A DNA stretch of 64,000 nucleotides from DASXHY01 sp036272195. Lineage in GTDB: Bacteria > Verrucomicrobiota > Verrucomicrobiia > Limisphaerales > DASXHY01. Position numbers and translations under genes: made by a program. The notes under the pieces were generated by a model. That model ran no database searches, was not told the origin of the DNA, and saw nothing but the letters and a program-made list of their open reading frames with translations. The stretch is from the NCBI GenBank assembly GCA_036272195.1, contig DATAZE010000007.1, forward strand, positions 48,683 to 112,682, in the 5' to 3' direction. Shown here one piece after another: positions 49,601 to 59,600 of the stretch (its first letter is position 1; every line of letters begins with the position of its first letter).

Positions 49601-50038
49601 TCATCCGTCCCGTCCAGGCTGAACTACGTCAAAGTTTAAGCCGACAGCGGCTCTCGCCTGCCCTTGGTCAAGCGTCATCAGACGTCGAATTCTCAATTCC
49701 TCCATCGCGGCCAGATGCATACGGTCCAAAGTGCGGCAATAACCCGCGCGCGGATTACGATGTTGTTTCAAGGCGGTCGAAAAAACCGCCGCCGGCAAAA
49801 AACGAAAATGAAAGGGTTGAAAGTTGCGCATGCCGATAAGCTGCGCCTGATACTGCCGCCATTGGCTGGATCGAATTTCGCCGCCCATGGCTGCGGCTTT
49901 CAATTGCACCTCGGCTTCAAGTTCGGCCAGGGAAGAGACGATGACCGCCTCCTCAACAAGAACCGCGTCTCGCACTGCGGCCGTCTCCACCTCATCCCGC
50001 AATAGTTTAAGAAGACAACTGGTATCGAGGTAAATCAT
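49601..50038 (-). CDS. PIN-domain toxin (VapC-like ribonuclease)
   Basis: 145 residues. The PIN-domain acidic residues are D5 (IYLDTSCLLKLL), E39 (SSLAELEAEV), D105 (CRTLDRMHLAAM) and D124 (LMTLDQGQA), which bind the catalytic metal. VapC toxins cleave tRNA or rRNA. The start overlaps the antitoxin stop by four bases, the normal arrangement of type II toxin-antitoxin pairs. Confidence 0.93.
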   Translation of the reverse strand: MIYLDTSCLLKLLRDEVETAAVRDAVLVEEAVIVSSLAELEAEVQLKAAAMGGEIRSSQWRQYQAQLIGMRNFQPFHFRFLPAAVFSTALKQHRNPRAGYCRTLDRMHLAAMEELRIRRLMTLDQGQARAAVGLNFDVVQPGRDG

Positions 50039-50304
50039 TTCCTCTTGCCGATAAGGATGCGATCTGCACGGGCATGGGAAAGCGCCTCGTCACTGCGTGA
50101 AATTTTTCCGCCAGCGACCTTTTTCTGCCAGCGCGCGTGCGCCTCCGGGTCCCAGTGCGGGCGACTGTCAATCTCCGCCACCACTCGCACGAGTTTGGCC
50201 ACGGGTTTGGAATCACGCGTAATCAGGATTTCATTCTCCACTTCCAAGGCCGCCTCCGCCTCCGGCCAGCGTTGGCGCAGATCGCGAATGGTTATTGTTT
50301 TCAC
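50035..50304 (-). CDS. Antitoxin of the VapBC-like module (Phd/YefM-type N-terminus)
   Basis: 89 residues. The N-terminal MKTITIRDLRQRWPEAEAALEVENEILITRDSKPVAKLV is the DNA-binding fold of Phd/YefM antitoxins. The C-terminal part is charged and would wrap the toxin. It precedes the PIN-domain toxin with an ATGA overlap, and normally autoregulates the operon. Confidence 0.92.
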   Translation of the reverse strand: MKTITIRDLRQRWPEAEAALEVENEILITRDSKPVAKLVRVVAEIDSRPHWDPEAHARWQKKVAGGKISRSDEALSHARADRILIGKRK

Positions 50305-50372
50305 GGGGTAAGCATAACATGTTTCACACCCGGGTCAAAACCAATTCGCCCCATAAACCCGAGGTGTTTGGA

Positions 50373-53300
50373 TCAAACTGGACCCTTCAACTGCTTATCC
50401 ATGCCCTCAATCCACTCGTTCCCCGGCCGGGCGTAGGGGCGGAACATTTCGGTGTAGCCTTCACGGTCGTTATAGTAGAGCGAACGATGCATCCCCAGCG
50501 TGGCGGCGTCCGGCGAATCGATCAGGCTCGCCGAGTCGCTCGCGCTCATCTGGAACAGCACGCGCATTTCAAACTCGCTCAAATTTTTCCGGCCCAGGAA
50601 ACGGTTCACGTTGTTGAAACTATCGCACGTGGCGATGACGTGAATCCCGTGCGCGGGGCCGTCGCTGATCAAACTGAGCAGCACGGAGGCCGGCGAGGCG
50701 ACATCGGTGGAGGAAAAACTGAACTCATCCTCCTGCCGTAGTTTCTTGTAATTCTGCAAATCCTGAATCAGCACGAATGTCTCCGGACCAGGCGCTGATT
50801 CGTCTTCGCCACGGCGTTTCAATTCCACCCCCAGGCTGTTCATGGCGTCCGCGACGTCGCCGCCTTTGACCCGGACGATTTCCTGCGGCACGGCCTGGAC
50901 GATGCGATCGAGAAATTCGCGCTCGGGCGAATCCGGAGCCGTGCTGTCGAGCAACACAAAGCGCACCGCGCCGCGCGGATACTGCGCACTCAACGAAATC
51001 AGCGCGATACCCAGGATGGACAAAGACGCTTCTCCATTCTGGCCGACGACCAAAAGATTGTTTCCGCTTTGCTTCTGGAAAACCGCTTCCGTCGGCCCCT
51101 TGATGGAATTGGGCGCGCCCAGCCAGACGCGCGCCTGGACGGGCGGTTTGGCGGGTCTTGTTTGGAGCAAGCCGCGCAATGTAATGTTTTCGTTCACGTC
51201 GGCCGGCGCGTTGCCTTCGAACACGAACGGGCCCGGAAAAACTTTTCCGCTGCGGTCCGCGCGATCGCGAACTTCGGCGAGGTAACGATCGCGCACGTCC
51301 TCCGACAGCCAGACGGCCTGGAAGGGACTGTTGCCCTCAATGGCGCCGGCTGAGTCGTTGTAGATGCCTTCCCCGGGACGCGAGAGGAGGCGCGGCGCGG
51401 GATTGTCCTGATCCATGATTAAATACGCATCGGCTTCGTTGGTTTGGAGCGCGATGCGGATCACCATCTGGCCGAGCGTCGCACGGGCGAGCGTGTAAGC
51501 GCCGCCGAGCGTTTGCGAACCGAGTAGCACATGGATGCCGAAGGCGCGGCCCTGCCGAACAATGCGATCGAGCAACACCGCCGCCTGTTGCGAGACATGG
51601 TCTTCCTCGACGAAAAATTCCTGAAATTCGTCAATCATCAAAAGCGAGCGCGGCATCGGCTCGGCGCCACCGGCGCGTTTGTAACCGGCCACGTCCTGCA
51701 CACCGAGTTGGCGGAACAAATCGCCGCGACGGCGCAATTCGGCATCCATCCGCTCGAGCACGCTCAGGCCGAATTGCCGGTCGCTCTCGATGGCCACGAC
51801 TTTCGCGTGCGGCAAATGGCGGGTGGCATAGCACTTAAATTCGACGCCTTTCTTGAAGTCGACGAGATAGAATTCCACCTGCTCGGGGCTGCACCAAAGC
51901 GCGAGGTTGGTAATCATCACGTGAAACAGCGTGGACTTGCCGGAACCGGTCTTTCCCGCGATCAAAGCATGTTGGCGAGTGGCCTTGCCGATTTCGAGAT
52001 ACTGCAATTTCGTCGCGCCCGAGCGGCCGATGGGCACGCGCAATTCCTCGCTCGTTTCCTCGCTCCAGATTTCGCCGTCTTTCGGCGCGATTTGAGAAAA
52101 CGGGACTTCCACGCGGTTCGAGTCCTTGCCTTTCTTGCCGACTTCGCGCAGGAAATGCGTCGCGAATTCGGCTGAAGGCGGCGAATCCAATTGCACCTGC
52201 GAGCCAGCCACGCGCCAGTTCGCCAGCACAAAATCGTTTTCACGCCGCGCCAGTGCCACGCTGTTTTTGCGCAGTTCATCGGGAACGAAATCCTGCGGCA
52301 AGGCGTTGCGCTGGTCCCAATGGATAAGGGTGTAAACGCCGCAACGCGCGCCACTCGTCGCGATGTTCCGCAGGCGCTTCCCGGCGGTGTCGGTGAAATT
52401 GGCCGGAAACGACGCGATGACGAGGATGTGATATTTTTCCGCGATGGTACCGGCCTGCGCGTTGTATTCCGCAATGGTCTCATACTCATTGCGCAAATAC
52501 ATTTGGATGACTTTTTCCATGTGCTCGTTCAACTCAGCGAGCTTCTCCTCGAATTGCGCGGGCTGCGTCCAGATGCGGCTGTTGATGTGGCTCTCCTCGA
52601 AATCCGCGAGGTGCATCAATCCCGCGAAATTCTGGCCCAAACCGACCGGGTCAAAAATCGTAAAGCTCAACTTGCCCGCCGGGTTCGTGGACAAGAGGCG
52701 GAAAATGATATTGTTGATGGCAGCGACGGCTTCGTCGTGGCCGGTTTTTTGCGCTTCAAAAAGAATCGAGCCTTGCAACGGATAGGTCAGCAGCAACGGA
52801 ACTGAAAACGTCGGCGAACCCGGCAGCGCGAGACGTGAATCCTTCGGCACAGCTTCCGCGGCTTTGGTCATGTCGACATTGAGGGTGCCGAATTTGGCCG
52901 CGTTTTTGAATTCCAGCGGTGGTTCCCAATCTTTCCAGAGTGGAATTTCCCACGGCGGAAAAAGTTTGGCCGCGAATTCGTTCGCCGCGCCGATGGCTTG
53001 ATAAATCGGCTGAACGATTGCCTTCCATTCCGCCTCGAGTGCGCTCCACAATCCTTGAAACTCGGTTTCGAGCCGGGCGATTTTGGCCTGGTGCGTGTCG
53101 GTAAGCTCTTTGGTCTGCGCGGCGGATTCCCCTTGCAACCGCGTCATGGTTTGCGTTTGGCCGCGAACAAGCCGGCGCAGTTTTGCCTCGTTGAGCTGCT
53201 CGTTCATCTGAAAAGCGCGCTGCGCTTTTTCATCGACCTTCGCCGGGCGCGTGCCGCGCAACCCAATCGCATCCTTTACCGACTGTTTCCACCGCTGATT

Positions 53301-54101
53301 CATGGCCTGGATGGCGTCGGCGGTCTCATTCCGGAGTCGCAGTTGTTCCTGCTGGTTGTGGATCTTCGCTTTTTCCGAACACGCATTGAGCAGCCAGCGT
53401 GATTTGGCCAGGTTTCCGGCGATCTCATTCGCGAGCGCCTTGCTCTGCTCCGAGCCAAAAAGCCGGAAAAGCCCCACCGGGAAAAGCCCACGAAAACGCT
53501 CGAGGTCATCGCCGATTTTTTTCTCGAGGCGAAGAAGCTCGTCGAGCAATTGATTTTCGTCCGGCGATAAATCGGGCTGCGGCCATTCGCGTTCGGGAGC
53601 AAGCAGTTTTCGAAAACCACCGCCTAAGGCTTTGCGGGCGGATTCCTCCAACCCCGCAAATCGCTCGGAGGTCTCGGCGGTACGGCGATTGAAATCCTCC
53701 AGCGCATTGGCGGCCGCGGTTAATTTTTCGTCGCGCACCCGCTCGGCTTCCAGCGACCCGGTCTGGACGTTATACTTGATGTCTGCTTCCTGCTGGCTGA
53801 TTTGATCCAGCACGTGTTTGCGTAAGCGGATATGGGCCTGGTTCAATTTGGCCTTCCGCTGCTCGAAGCGAGTCCTGGCATTCTCCTTTGCCGTCTGAAA
53901 ATCCGCCTCGGCTTTGGCGATTATTTCCGCCGCGTCCGTGGTCTGTTTTTCCTTGGCGATGTTAAACGCCCTGGTCTCCACGCCGGAACGCGCCCGAAAA
54001 TCCGCGTTCAATTTATCGTCCCGCGCGGCGAAATCACGCATCGCGTTCTTCAACGTGTCAAGCAACGCGAGCATGTCTTTGGCGCCAAAATTGTTACTCA
54101 C
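50373..54101 (-). CDS. FtsK/SpoIIIE-type ATPase (EccC/EssC-like) of a type VII secretion-like locus
   Basis: 1242 residues. Residues 1-400 are a long coiled coil with no clear membrane segment. The first FtsK/SpoIIIE domain has Walker A GKTGSGKST (about 715-723) and Walker B LLMIDEFQEFF (about 819-829), with RQGRAFGIHVLLGSQ as the sensor region. A second C-terminal domain has only remnants: VGQNGEAS instead of a P-loop (about 1015) and FVLIQDLQNY instead of Walker B. One active and one degenerate domain in tandem is the pattern of type VII secretion ATPases. The GTG start overlaps the previous stop by eight bases. The protein should power export of WXG100-like substrates; lack of a membrane anchor is unusual. 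Confidence 0.9.
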   Translation of the reverse strand: MSNNFGAKDMLALLDTLKNAMRDFAARDDKLNADFRARSGVETRAFNIAKEKQTTDAAEIIAKAEADFQTAKENARTRFEQRKAKLNQAHIRLRKHVLDQISQQEADIKYNVQTGSLEAERVRDEKLTAAANALEDFNRRTAETSERFAGLEESARKALGGGFRKLLAPEREWPQPDLSPDENQLLDELLRLEKKIGDDLERFRGLFPVGLFRLFGSEQSKALANEIAGNLAKSRWLLNACSEKAKIHNQQEQLRLRNETADAIQAMNQRWKQSVKDAIGLRGTRPAKVDEKAQRAFQMNEQLNEAKLRRLVRGQTQTMTRLQGESAAQTKELTDTHQAKIARLETEFQGLWSALEAEWKAIVQPIYQAIGAANEFAAKLFPPWEIPLWKDWEPPLEFKNAAKFGTLNVDMTKAAEAVPKDSRLALPGSPTFSVPLLLTYPLQGSILFEAQKTGHDEAVAAINNIIFRLLSTNPAGKLSFTIFDPVGLGQNFAGLMHLADFEESHINSRIWTQPAQFEEKLAELNEHMEKVIQMYLRNEYETIAEYNAQAGTIAEKYHILVIASFPANFTDTAGKRLRNIATSGARCGVYTLIHWDQRNALPQDFVPDELRKNSVALARRENDFVLANWRVAGSQVQLDSPPSAEFATHFLREVGKKGKDSNRVEVPFSQIAPKDGEIWSEETSEELRVPIGRSGATKLQYLEIGKATRQHALIAGKTGSGKSTLFHVMITNLALWCSPEQVEFYLVDFKKGVEFKCYATRHLPHAKVVAIESDRQFGLSVLERMDAELRRRGDLFRQLGVQDVAGYKRAGGAEPMPRSLLMIDEFQEFFVEEDHVSQQAAVLLDRIVRQGRAFGIHVLLGSQTLGGAYTLARATLGQMVIRIALQTNEADAYLIMDQDNPAPRLLSRPGEGIYNDSAGAIEGNSPFQAVWLSEDVRDRYLAEVRDRADRSGKVFPGPFVFEGNAPADVNENITLRGLLQTRPAKPPVQARVWLGAPNSIKGPTEAVFQKQSGNNLLVVGQNGEASLSILGIALISLSAQYPRGAVRFVLLDSTAPDSPEREFLDRIVQAVPQEIVRVKGGDVADAMNSLGVELKRRGEDESAPGPETFVLIQDLQNYKKLRQEDEFSFSSTDVASPASVLLSLISDGPAHGIHVIATCDSFNNVNRFLGRKNLSEFEMRVLFQMSASDSASLIDSPDAATLGMHRSLYYNDREGYTEMFRPYARPGNEWIEGMDKQLKGPV

Positions 54102-54306
54102 AATCCTTTTGTACCTTTTTTAGAAGTTCATCCAATTTTTCCACGACGCTCACCGTCTTGTCCACGCCCACAAAAAGCTCCACCAAATATTTGCGCTCGA
54201 ATTCCTGCGCCTTGGCGTCGCGCCAATAATTTTTGGTTTCGTCCCATTTCAAGGAAAGCTCCTTGGTCAAGCCGACCAACCGCGCTTTGCTGCCCGTCAT
54301 GCTCAT
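54094..54306 (-). CDS. Small WxD-motif protein of the type VII-like locus
   Basis: 70 residues. LSLKWDETKNYWRDAKAQEFERKYLVELF resembles the helix-turn-helix centre of WXG100 proteins, with W28-R-D30 in place of W-x-G followed by a helix with a conserved aromatic pattern. The C-terminal third is a heptad-like helix (VEKLDELLKKVQKD). It overlaps the coiled-coil gene by four bases (ATGA) and the ATPase gene by eight. Assignment to the WXG superfamily is inference from motif and context. Confidence 0.75.
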   Translation of the reverse strand: MSMTGSKARLVGLTKELSLKWDETKNYWRDAKAQEFERKYLVELFVGVDKTVSVVEKLDELLKKVQKDCE

Positions 54307-54869
54307 GAATTTTTTCCCTCAATGTTTTCCGGTGGGAGGCCTTCCGCCGGCGGCTCTTCGGTTTTTGCCGGCGCGCCGGTATCCACGCCTCCGCCCATCT
54401 TGACGTCCGCATAGGCTTCGAGCGACTGGATGACCTGGCTCAGGTAAGCAATCGCGCGGGGCATTTCGCTGGTGACGAAACTTTGGAACTGATCGACCAA
54501 TTTGACCAGCGGCTCGGAACGGTTGTCCAGTTCGCGGTCCCATTTTTTCAACAGCACGATTTTTTTCTGCGCTTGATCAAAGGCCTCTTCTGCGCGATGC
54601 ACCAACAATTGTTGCGCAGAGGAAACCGCCTGCAGTTTGGACATCGAGACGCTGAATAGTTCCGCCCGGGCGCGCTCCAATTTCTTCGTGCGCGCCTTCA
54701 TCTCACCTTCCCAAAGACGTCGCTGGTCGTTTTGCAGCCATTGCCGGGCGCGCACGACTTCGTTCGCAATTTCCTCCAACGCCGGCCGGGCCTTGCTCAA
54801 ATAGACGATCAAAGCCGAGCGAAAAGCCTCGATGGCTTCAATAGATGTGACTTGAGCGCGATCAGCCAT
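54303..54869 (-). CDS. Coiled-coil accessory protein of the type VII-like locus
   Basis: 188 residues, almost all helical. RSALIVYLSKARPALEEIANEVVRARQWLQNDQRRLWEGEMKARTKKLERARAELF forms a long amphipathic coiled coil; WLQND and RRLWEGE are striking aromatic/charged words. The last 40 residues are a Pro/Glu-rich linker. No signal peptide or membrane segment. It sits between the WXG100-like gene and the small WxD gene in a tight operon and may be a chaperone or a substrate. Confidence 0.8.
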   Translation of the reverse strand: MADRAQVTSIEAIEAFRSALIVYLSKARPALEEIANEVVRARQWLQNDQRRLWEGEMKARTKKLERARAELFSVSMSKLQAVSSAQQLLVHRAEEAFDQAQKKIVLLKKWDRELDNRSEPLVKLVDQFQSFVTSEMPRAIAYLSQVIQSLEAYADVKMGGGVDTGAPAKTEEPPAEGLPPENIEGKNS

Positions 54870-54884
54870 GCTTAATCAATCGTC

Positions 54885-54930
54885 ATCGTCGTCGTTCTCC
54901 GCGATCGTTCTCGATTACGGGGACGATGGT
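54885..54930. repeat. CGTCGTCGTTCTCC-type repeat in the type VII-like operon
   Basis: ATCGTCATCGTCGTCGTTCTCC followed by GTTCTCGATTACGGGGACGA resembles the element between rpoA and rplQ (17104-17175). It occupies the only sizeable gap (65 bases) in the operon. Confidence 0.5.
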
Positions 54931-54934
54931 TGGA

Positions 54935-55207
54935 TCATTTTTGGTTCAAATATTCCTCGATGCGTTGCGCTTTCCGCAACAGATACGGGGTGTGCTCCTT
55001 GGAAAGCTCGATGAACTTTTTCAGCGCCTTCATTGCGGTTTTGAATTCATCGGCAAATTTCGAGTGTTCCTGGTCCTGCCAGGTATCGCCAAGGGCGGCG
55101 AAGCGCGCGTGCAAGAGGGTGAGGCGGTTTTCGAGGTCGGTATTGAATCGCTGCAATTCGTCCGCGAAGCGCCGGACTTTCTCAGGATCCATGATTGCCT
55201 GGGCCAT
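54935..55207 (-). CDS. WXG100-family (EsxA-like) protein
   Basis: 90 residues, the size that gives the family its name. Two helices flank the turn LGDTWQDQEHSKFADEF, with W43-Q-D45 as a W-x-D variant of the W-x-G motif. The rest (RRFADELQRFNTDLENRLTLLHARF; KTAMKALKKFIELSKE) gives the amphipathic hairpin. Such proteins are small secreted substrates or core factors of type VII secretion. The start ATG 55207 has a well-placed AAAGG box, better than the alternative at 55240. It is the first gene of the operon, divergent from a VOC gene. Confidence 0.88.
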   Translation of the reverse strand: MAQAIMDPEKVRRFADELQRFNTDLENRLTLLHARFAALGDTWQDQEHSKFADEFKTAMKALKKFIELSKEHTPYLLRKAQRIEEYLNQK

Positions 55208-55382
55208 GATGTTACCTTTCGTTGATGGTCGCTGAGACAATATCGCGGAGAATTTGCGTTCGCGCTATCAGAAATAATCCATGCCGAAACGACCATGAAA
55301 TCAATTGCGCGAGTCCGCGAGCGGAATTTAAATCCGGAAATGCAAAACGGGAAAGACACAGGACTCAACCCAGAGGCTTAAA

Positions 55383-55775
55383 ATGTTTGACCACATCGGC
55401 ATCTTCGTCACCGACACCGAACGCAGCTTTCGTTTTTTTGAAAAATCACTCGCGCCTTTGGGAATTCTCGTCAGGGAGCGGCAGCGAAAATGGGGAGCGA
55501 TCGTGATGAGTTCGGACGAATGGCCGCCGTTCCTCTGGATTGGTCCCGCGGGCGGCGCCTATTACGGCACCGAAGTCAAAATTTCGGAGCGACGGCCCAT
55601 GCATCTGGCATTCAAGGCGCCGTCAAAATCGGCGGTGGAGGAATTTTATCGCCTCGGCCTCGAAAACGGCGGCAAGGACAACGGCGCGCCAGGAATTTGT
55701 GGAGACGGAGTTTACGGGGCCTATCTCCTCGACCCGGACGGCAATAATATTGAAGCGATTTATCGGGAGAAATAA
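55383..55775 (+). CDS. VOC-family (glyoxalase-like) protein
   Basis: 130 residues, one vicinal-oxygen-chelate fold. MFDHIGIFVTDTERSFRFFEKSLAPLG is the first beta-alpha unit with the metal-ligand histidine H4; HLAFKAPSKSAVEEFYRLGLENGG carries the second; YLLDPDGNNIEAIYRE ends the domain with a glutamate ligand. Members include dioxygenases, glyoxalase I and antibiotic-binding proteins; the substrate is unassigned. A single-gene unit. Confidence 0.92.
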   Translation: MFDHIGIFVTDTERSFRFFEKSLAPLGILVRERQRKWGAIVMSSDEWPPFLWIGPAGGAYYGTEVKISERRPMHLAFKAPSKSAVEEFYRLGLENGGKDNGAPGICGDGVYGAYLLDPDGNNIEAIYREK

Positions 55776-55926
55776 ATTTGCGGTAAGCCAAACATTTACA
55801 AGACCTGCCCTCAGCCACGGTTAAATCGCGGGCGTCGATATATGAACTTGTAATTTCCCGATGGCCGCACGATAGTGCCGATGTCGACTTTGCGAGTCAT
55901 CAAGGATCCGCGAGTTCCACGTCCTG

Positions 55927-56541
55927 ATGAGCCATTCAACGTCCTCTGCTGCACAAACCGCCTGCGGTTTGGAGGACGTCATCGCCACGGAGCAATTGGA
56001 CCTTCGGCCCATTCGCATTTCAGATTCAGATGTGGAAACCCAGGCCCTGCTCACCCTCGTCCGTGAGTTGGCACGGACACCGGGAAACTTTTTCGCCAAA
56101 CTGATCGAGGCCGCGCGCCAACTGTCCGGCGCGGACTCCACCGGCATCAGCCTTCTCGATGAGGAAACGAAACGCTTCGTCTGGCCGGCGGTCTCGGGAA
56201 CACTAAAATCCTACATCGGCTCCGGCACCCCTCGCGATTTCGGCCCCTGCGGCACGGTCCTGGACCGCCAGTCCGCCATATTATTTTTGCACCCGGAAAG
56301 GCACTTCACCTACCTCGCGTCCATCTCCCCTCCGCTCGAGGAAGTTTTGTTGATCCCTTTCTACATGGATCGTAAACCGGTCGGCACCATCTGGGCTGTT
56401 ATTCACGACAAAGACCGCAAGTTTGACAGCGAACATCGCAGTCTGCTCACGAGCCTCAGCAATTTTGCCGCCGATGCCTACCGGATTCTCGCCAGCAACG
56501 GCACTTTGAAGCCCTTGCTTAAAACGAAAATGTCCGGCTGA
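55927..56541 (+). CDS. GAF-domain protein
   Basis: 204 residues. After a 45-residue N-terminus, a GAF domain extends over about 50-190 (FFAKLIEAARQLSGADSTGISLLDEETKRFVWPAVSG, LLIPFYMDRKPVGTIWAVIHDKDRKFDSEHRSLLTSLSNFAADAY). GAF domains bind small molecules or tetrapyrroles. There is no attached kinase or cyclase domain, so it would act as a stand-alone sensor or partner protein. Confidence 0.88.
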   Translation: MSHSTSSAAQTACGLEDVIATEQLDLRPIRISDSDVETQALLTLVRELARTPGNFFAKLIEAARQLSGADSTGISLLDEETKRFVWPAVSGTLKSYIGSGTPRDFGPCGTVLDRQSAILFLHPERHFTYLASISPPLEEVLLIPFYMDRKPVGTIWAVIHDKDRKFDSEHRSLLTSLSNFAADAYRILASNGTLKPLLKTKMSG

Positions 56542-56677
56542 TTTTTTCCTCGCCGGTTGTTCGCCTCTCTCTTCAAAATAAAATCACCGTCCCGGCGTCT
56601 TGTAAGACATGCGCCGACAACAAACTCGGACCTTACCCTACTCCTGCCCTTGGCATACATGCTACAATAGAGCCTGA

Positions 56678-59600
56678 ATGCACAGAAGGCTCACAGGGGC
56701 AGCGCGCGTTGTCGCCGCAATGTCCTGGCTCGGATTAACCGCTGGTCACGCCGGCGTGGTCTCGTCTTTTCAGGCAGGAGATGGCGGTTGGCAGCTTGGC
56801 ACGCTTGCGGTTGGCAATCTGGACAACTCCGGTCAGTTGGACGTCGTGGTGCCGTATCGCAATTCCTCAGGCCAGTGGATGCTCGATGCCTTCAAGCCTA
56901 ACGGCACGCGGCTGCCCGGTTTTCCTTACGTTGGCGGTGATAACGAAATCAATGTTTCACCCACGCTTTACGATCTGGATGGCGACGGCCGTGACGAGAT
57001 TATTTTCACCTGTGGCACGAGTATCATTGCTTTGCGCGGAAATGGCTCTTTAGTTTGGTCCAACCAGATCAATCGGCTGAATTATGTTCCCGACAGCGGT
57101 TACATGACGGTAACGAATGGGTTCTATTGGTCCAATGGCGGTGGCTTCATTTCGCATCTGCCGACCAATGCGGTTTTCTCATCAGAGGTTTCCAGCCCGA
57201 TGATTGCGGATGTTAACGGTGATGGGAAAAAGGAAGTTGTCACCGCGTGGAAAATCGATCCGGACAGCACGAGCGATGACCAGGATTTTAACCCTTTCAT
57301 CAACCAAATATGGGGCGGCGGCGAATGGGGAACGGTTGGTGAAACGTGGTCCGGCGGCGTGGTTTTTTTCGACGCCGCCACGGGCGCGAAGCAATACGTC
57401 TATCATATTCATCAACTGGTCGAAGCCGGCCTGGCGCTGGGCCACGCGGACACAAATCGCCCGCTCGAAACCTACGTGCTCAATGACAGCGGTAGCGTGG
57501 TGGCGTTCGATAAAACCAAGCCGCATGGCCTCTATGGCAGCGGCAATTTGCACGGGCAATTCGGCAAGAATTCGCAAGTCATCAGCGGCTCTTACCAAAT
57601 CGGCGTGGATGTCTTTACTGCCGATATCGACGGCGACGGCCTCAGCGAAGTGCTCGTGCCCACCACGCAATACACTTCGCCCTGGCAGCCGAATGAAACC
57701 ATTCTCGATGACAACGGCGCGGTCCTCTGGCGGCAATGGAAGCAGCAAGTCAATTTTCCGCTGAATCGATGGCAGAACAATGCCTGCATGATTCCCGTCA
57801 ATCCCGATCATGACAATCACGTCGACGTCCTCAGCTTCACGCATTCTTACGAAATTAATTTCCGTTATTGGAACGGCGTGGAACTGGTGAACCACGCGGG
57901 CTGGCCGAAGAATTTTTATCCCTACCTGCCCACACCACCCGTCGTCGGAGATGTGGACGGCGATGGCCGGGAGGAAATTATCATTGGCACCTACAATCCG
58001 GCGGCGAATCCCTCGGACGGAAATCTTTACGTCTTCGCGCTTGATGGCACGCTGAAATACACCGTGCCCGTTCCCGGCGGCCTCAAACACATTCCGTCCA
58101 TCGCGAATGTTTATGGCAACGGCAACGATGTCGTTTATCGTTCACTCGCAGGGACGGTTTATATTCAGAATTTCGGTTCGACCAGCGACGGGCCGGTTTC
58201 CTGGTCCACGCATCGCGGCAATAAACATCGCGACGGCAACCTTGGCGTCTCACTGTTTCCGCCGGGCACGCCGGTGATCACCAGCAAGGTCTCGGGCTAT
58301 CGTCGCGCGAGTTTTTCGTGGAATGTTCCGCTCGGGAACTCGCCGCAAGGCTGGCAGATTTATCGCGCCGAACAACCCGAAGGCCCGTTCACACATATCG
58401 TGACTTTGATCGCGAACGCCACCTTCTACTCCGATGCTTCGCTCAAGCCCGGGTGCCAGTATATATATGAGGTGGCGGCGGTGTATCACACGAATACGGT
58501 TTTGTCCGCGCCTTTTCCGATTCTTTCCAGCCTCAATAGCAATCTGGTGGCGAACGAAGGCTTCGAGGAGGATGATAATAGTCATTGGGACAAATGGTGG
58601 GGTGACATCAGTTGGACCAACATGATTGCCTCGACCAATGTGGCGTATCAGGGAAAGCAATCGATGCAGATTACGTTGCTCAATCAAAGCAGCGGCGCGT
58701 CCATCTCCCAATACAATCAATACGGCACGCCTTACTCCACGCTGCCGGTCACGCCGGGCACGCTCTATAGTTTCGGCGGGTTCTTTAAAAGCGGCGGCAT
58801 TTCGCAACCATCGCAACATTGGCTGCAATGGACTTCCACGAAGACGGCCGCGAACACCAACGATCGCCCGACCCTGCCCTATCCCAATTATTACACACCC
58901 TATTTCAGCATCGGCACCACGAACACGGATTGGACTTACGCCAATCGCACTTTCGTAATGCCCGCCGGATTTCCCAACGTCGAACTCTCGCACTGGTATT
59001 CCGTCAATGCGGCGGCGAGCGGCTCTCTTTATCTGGACAACCTTTTCTTCCGCGCACTGCCCGCCGCGGGCGCGACTAACTGGGCGGAACTGATCCCATT
59101 CAGATCGACGTGGCGTTATGCATTTTTAACGCCGCCGGCGAATTGGTTCGCGGAGGATTTCAACGACGTGCTCTGGCCAATTGGCATCGCTAAATTCGGC
59201 GCGGGCAGCGGACCGGCGAACCTAACGACACTCTTGCCCCAACGTCTGCCGGTCTATTATTTCCGGCGCGAATTTGCTGTGCCGTCACAGTCGTGTGAGG
59301 AATTGCTATTGTCGGCCACCTGCACCGATGCGGGAAATCCACCGGACATTTATCTGAATGGAACGAAACTCGTCACGTCCGGCATCGATGTGGTCAGTAA
59401 TCCCGGGAACGAAGTTCGTTATTACGATCTCACGCCCTTCGCGGGTCTGCTTCATGCGGGCGGCAATACCATCGCCGTGGCGCTCCACAATGTGTGGGCA
59501 GTCGATTACGATGATATTGCTTTCGACATGGATTTGAAGGCGGTTATAGGCGTCGCAACCGCCGAACCTAATTTGAATATCTCCACACAAGCGACCCAAG

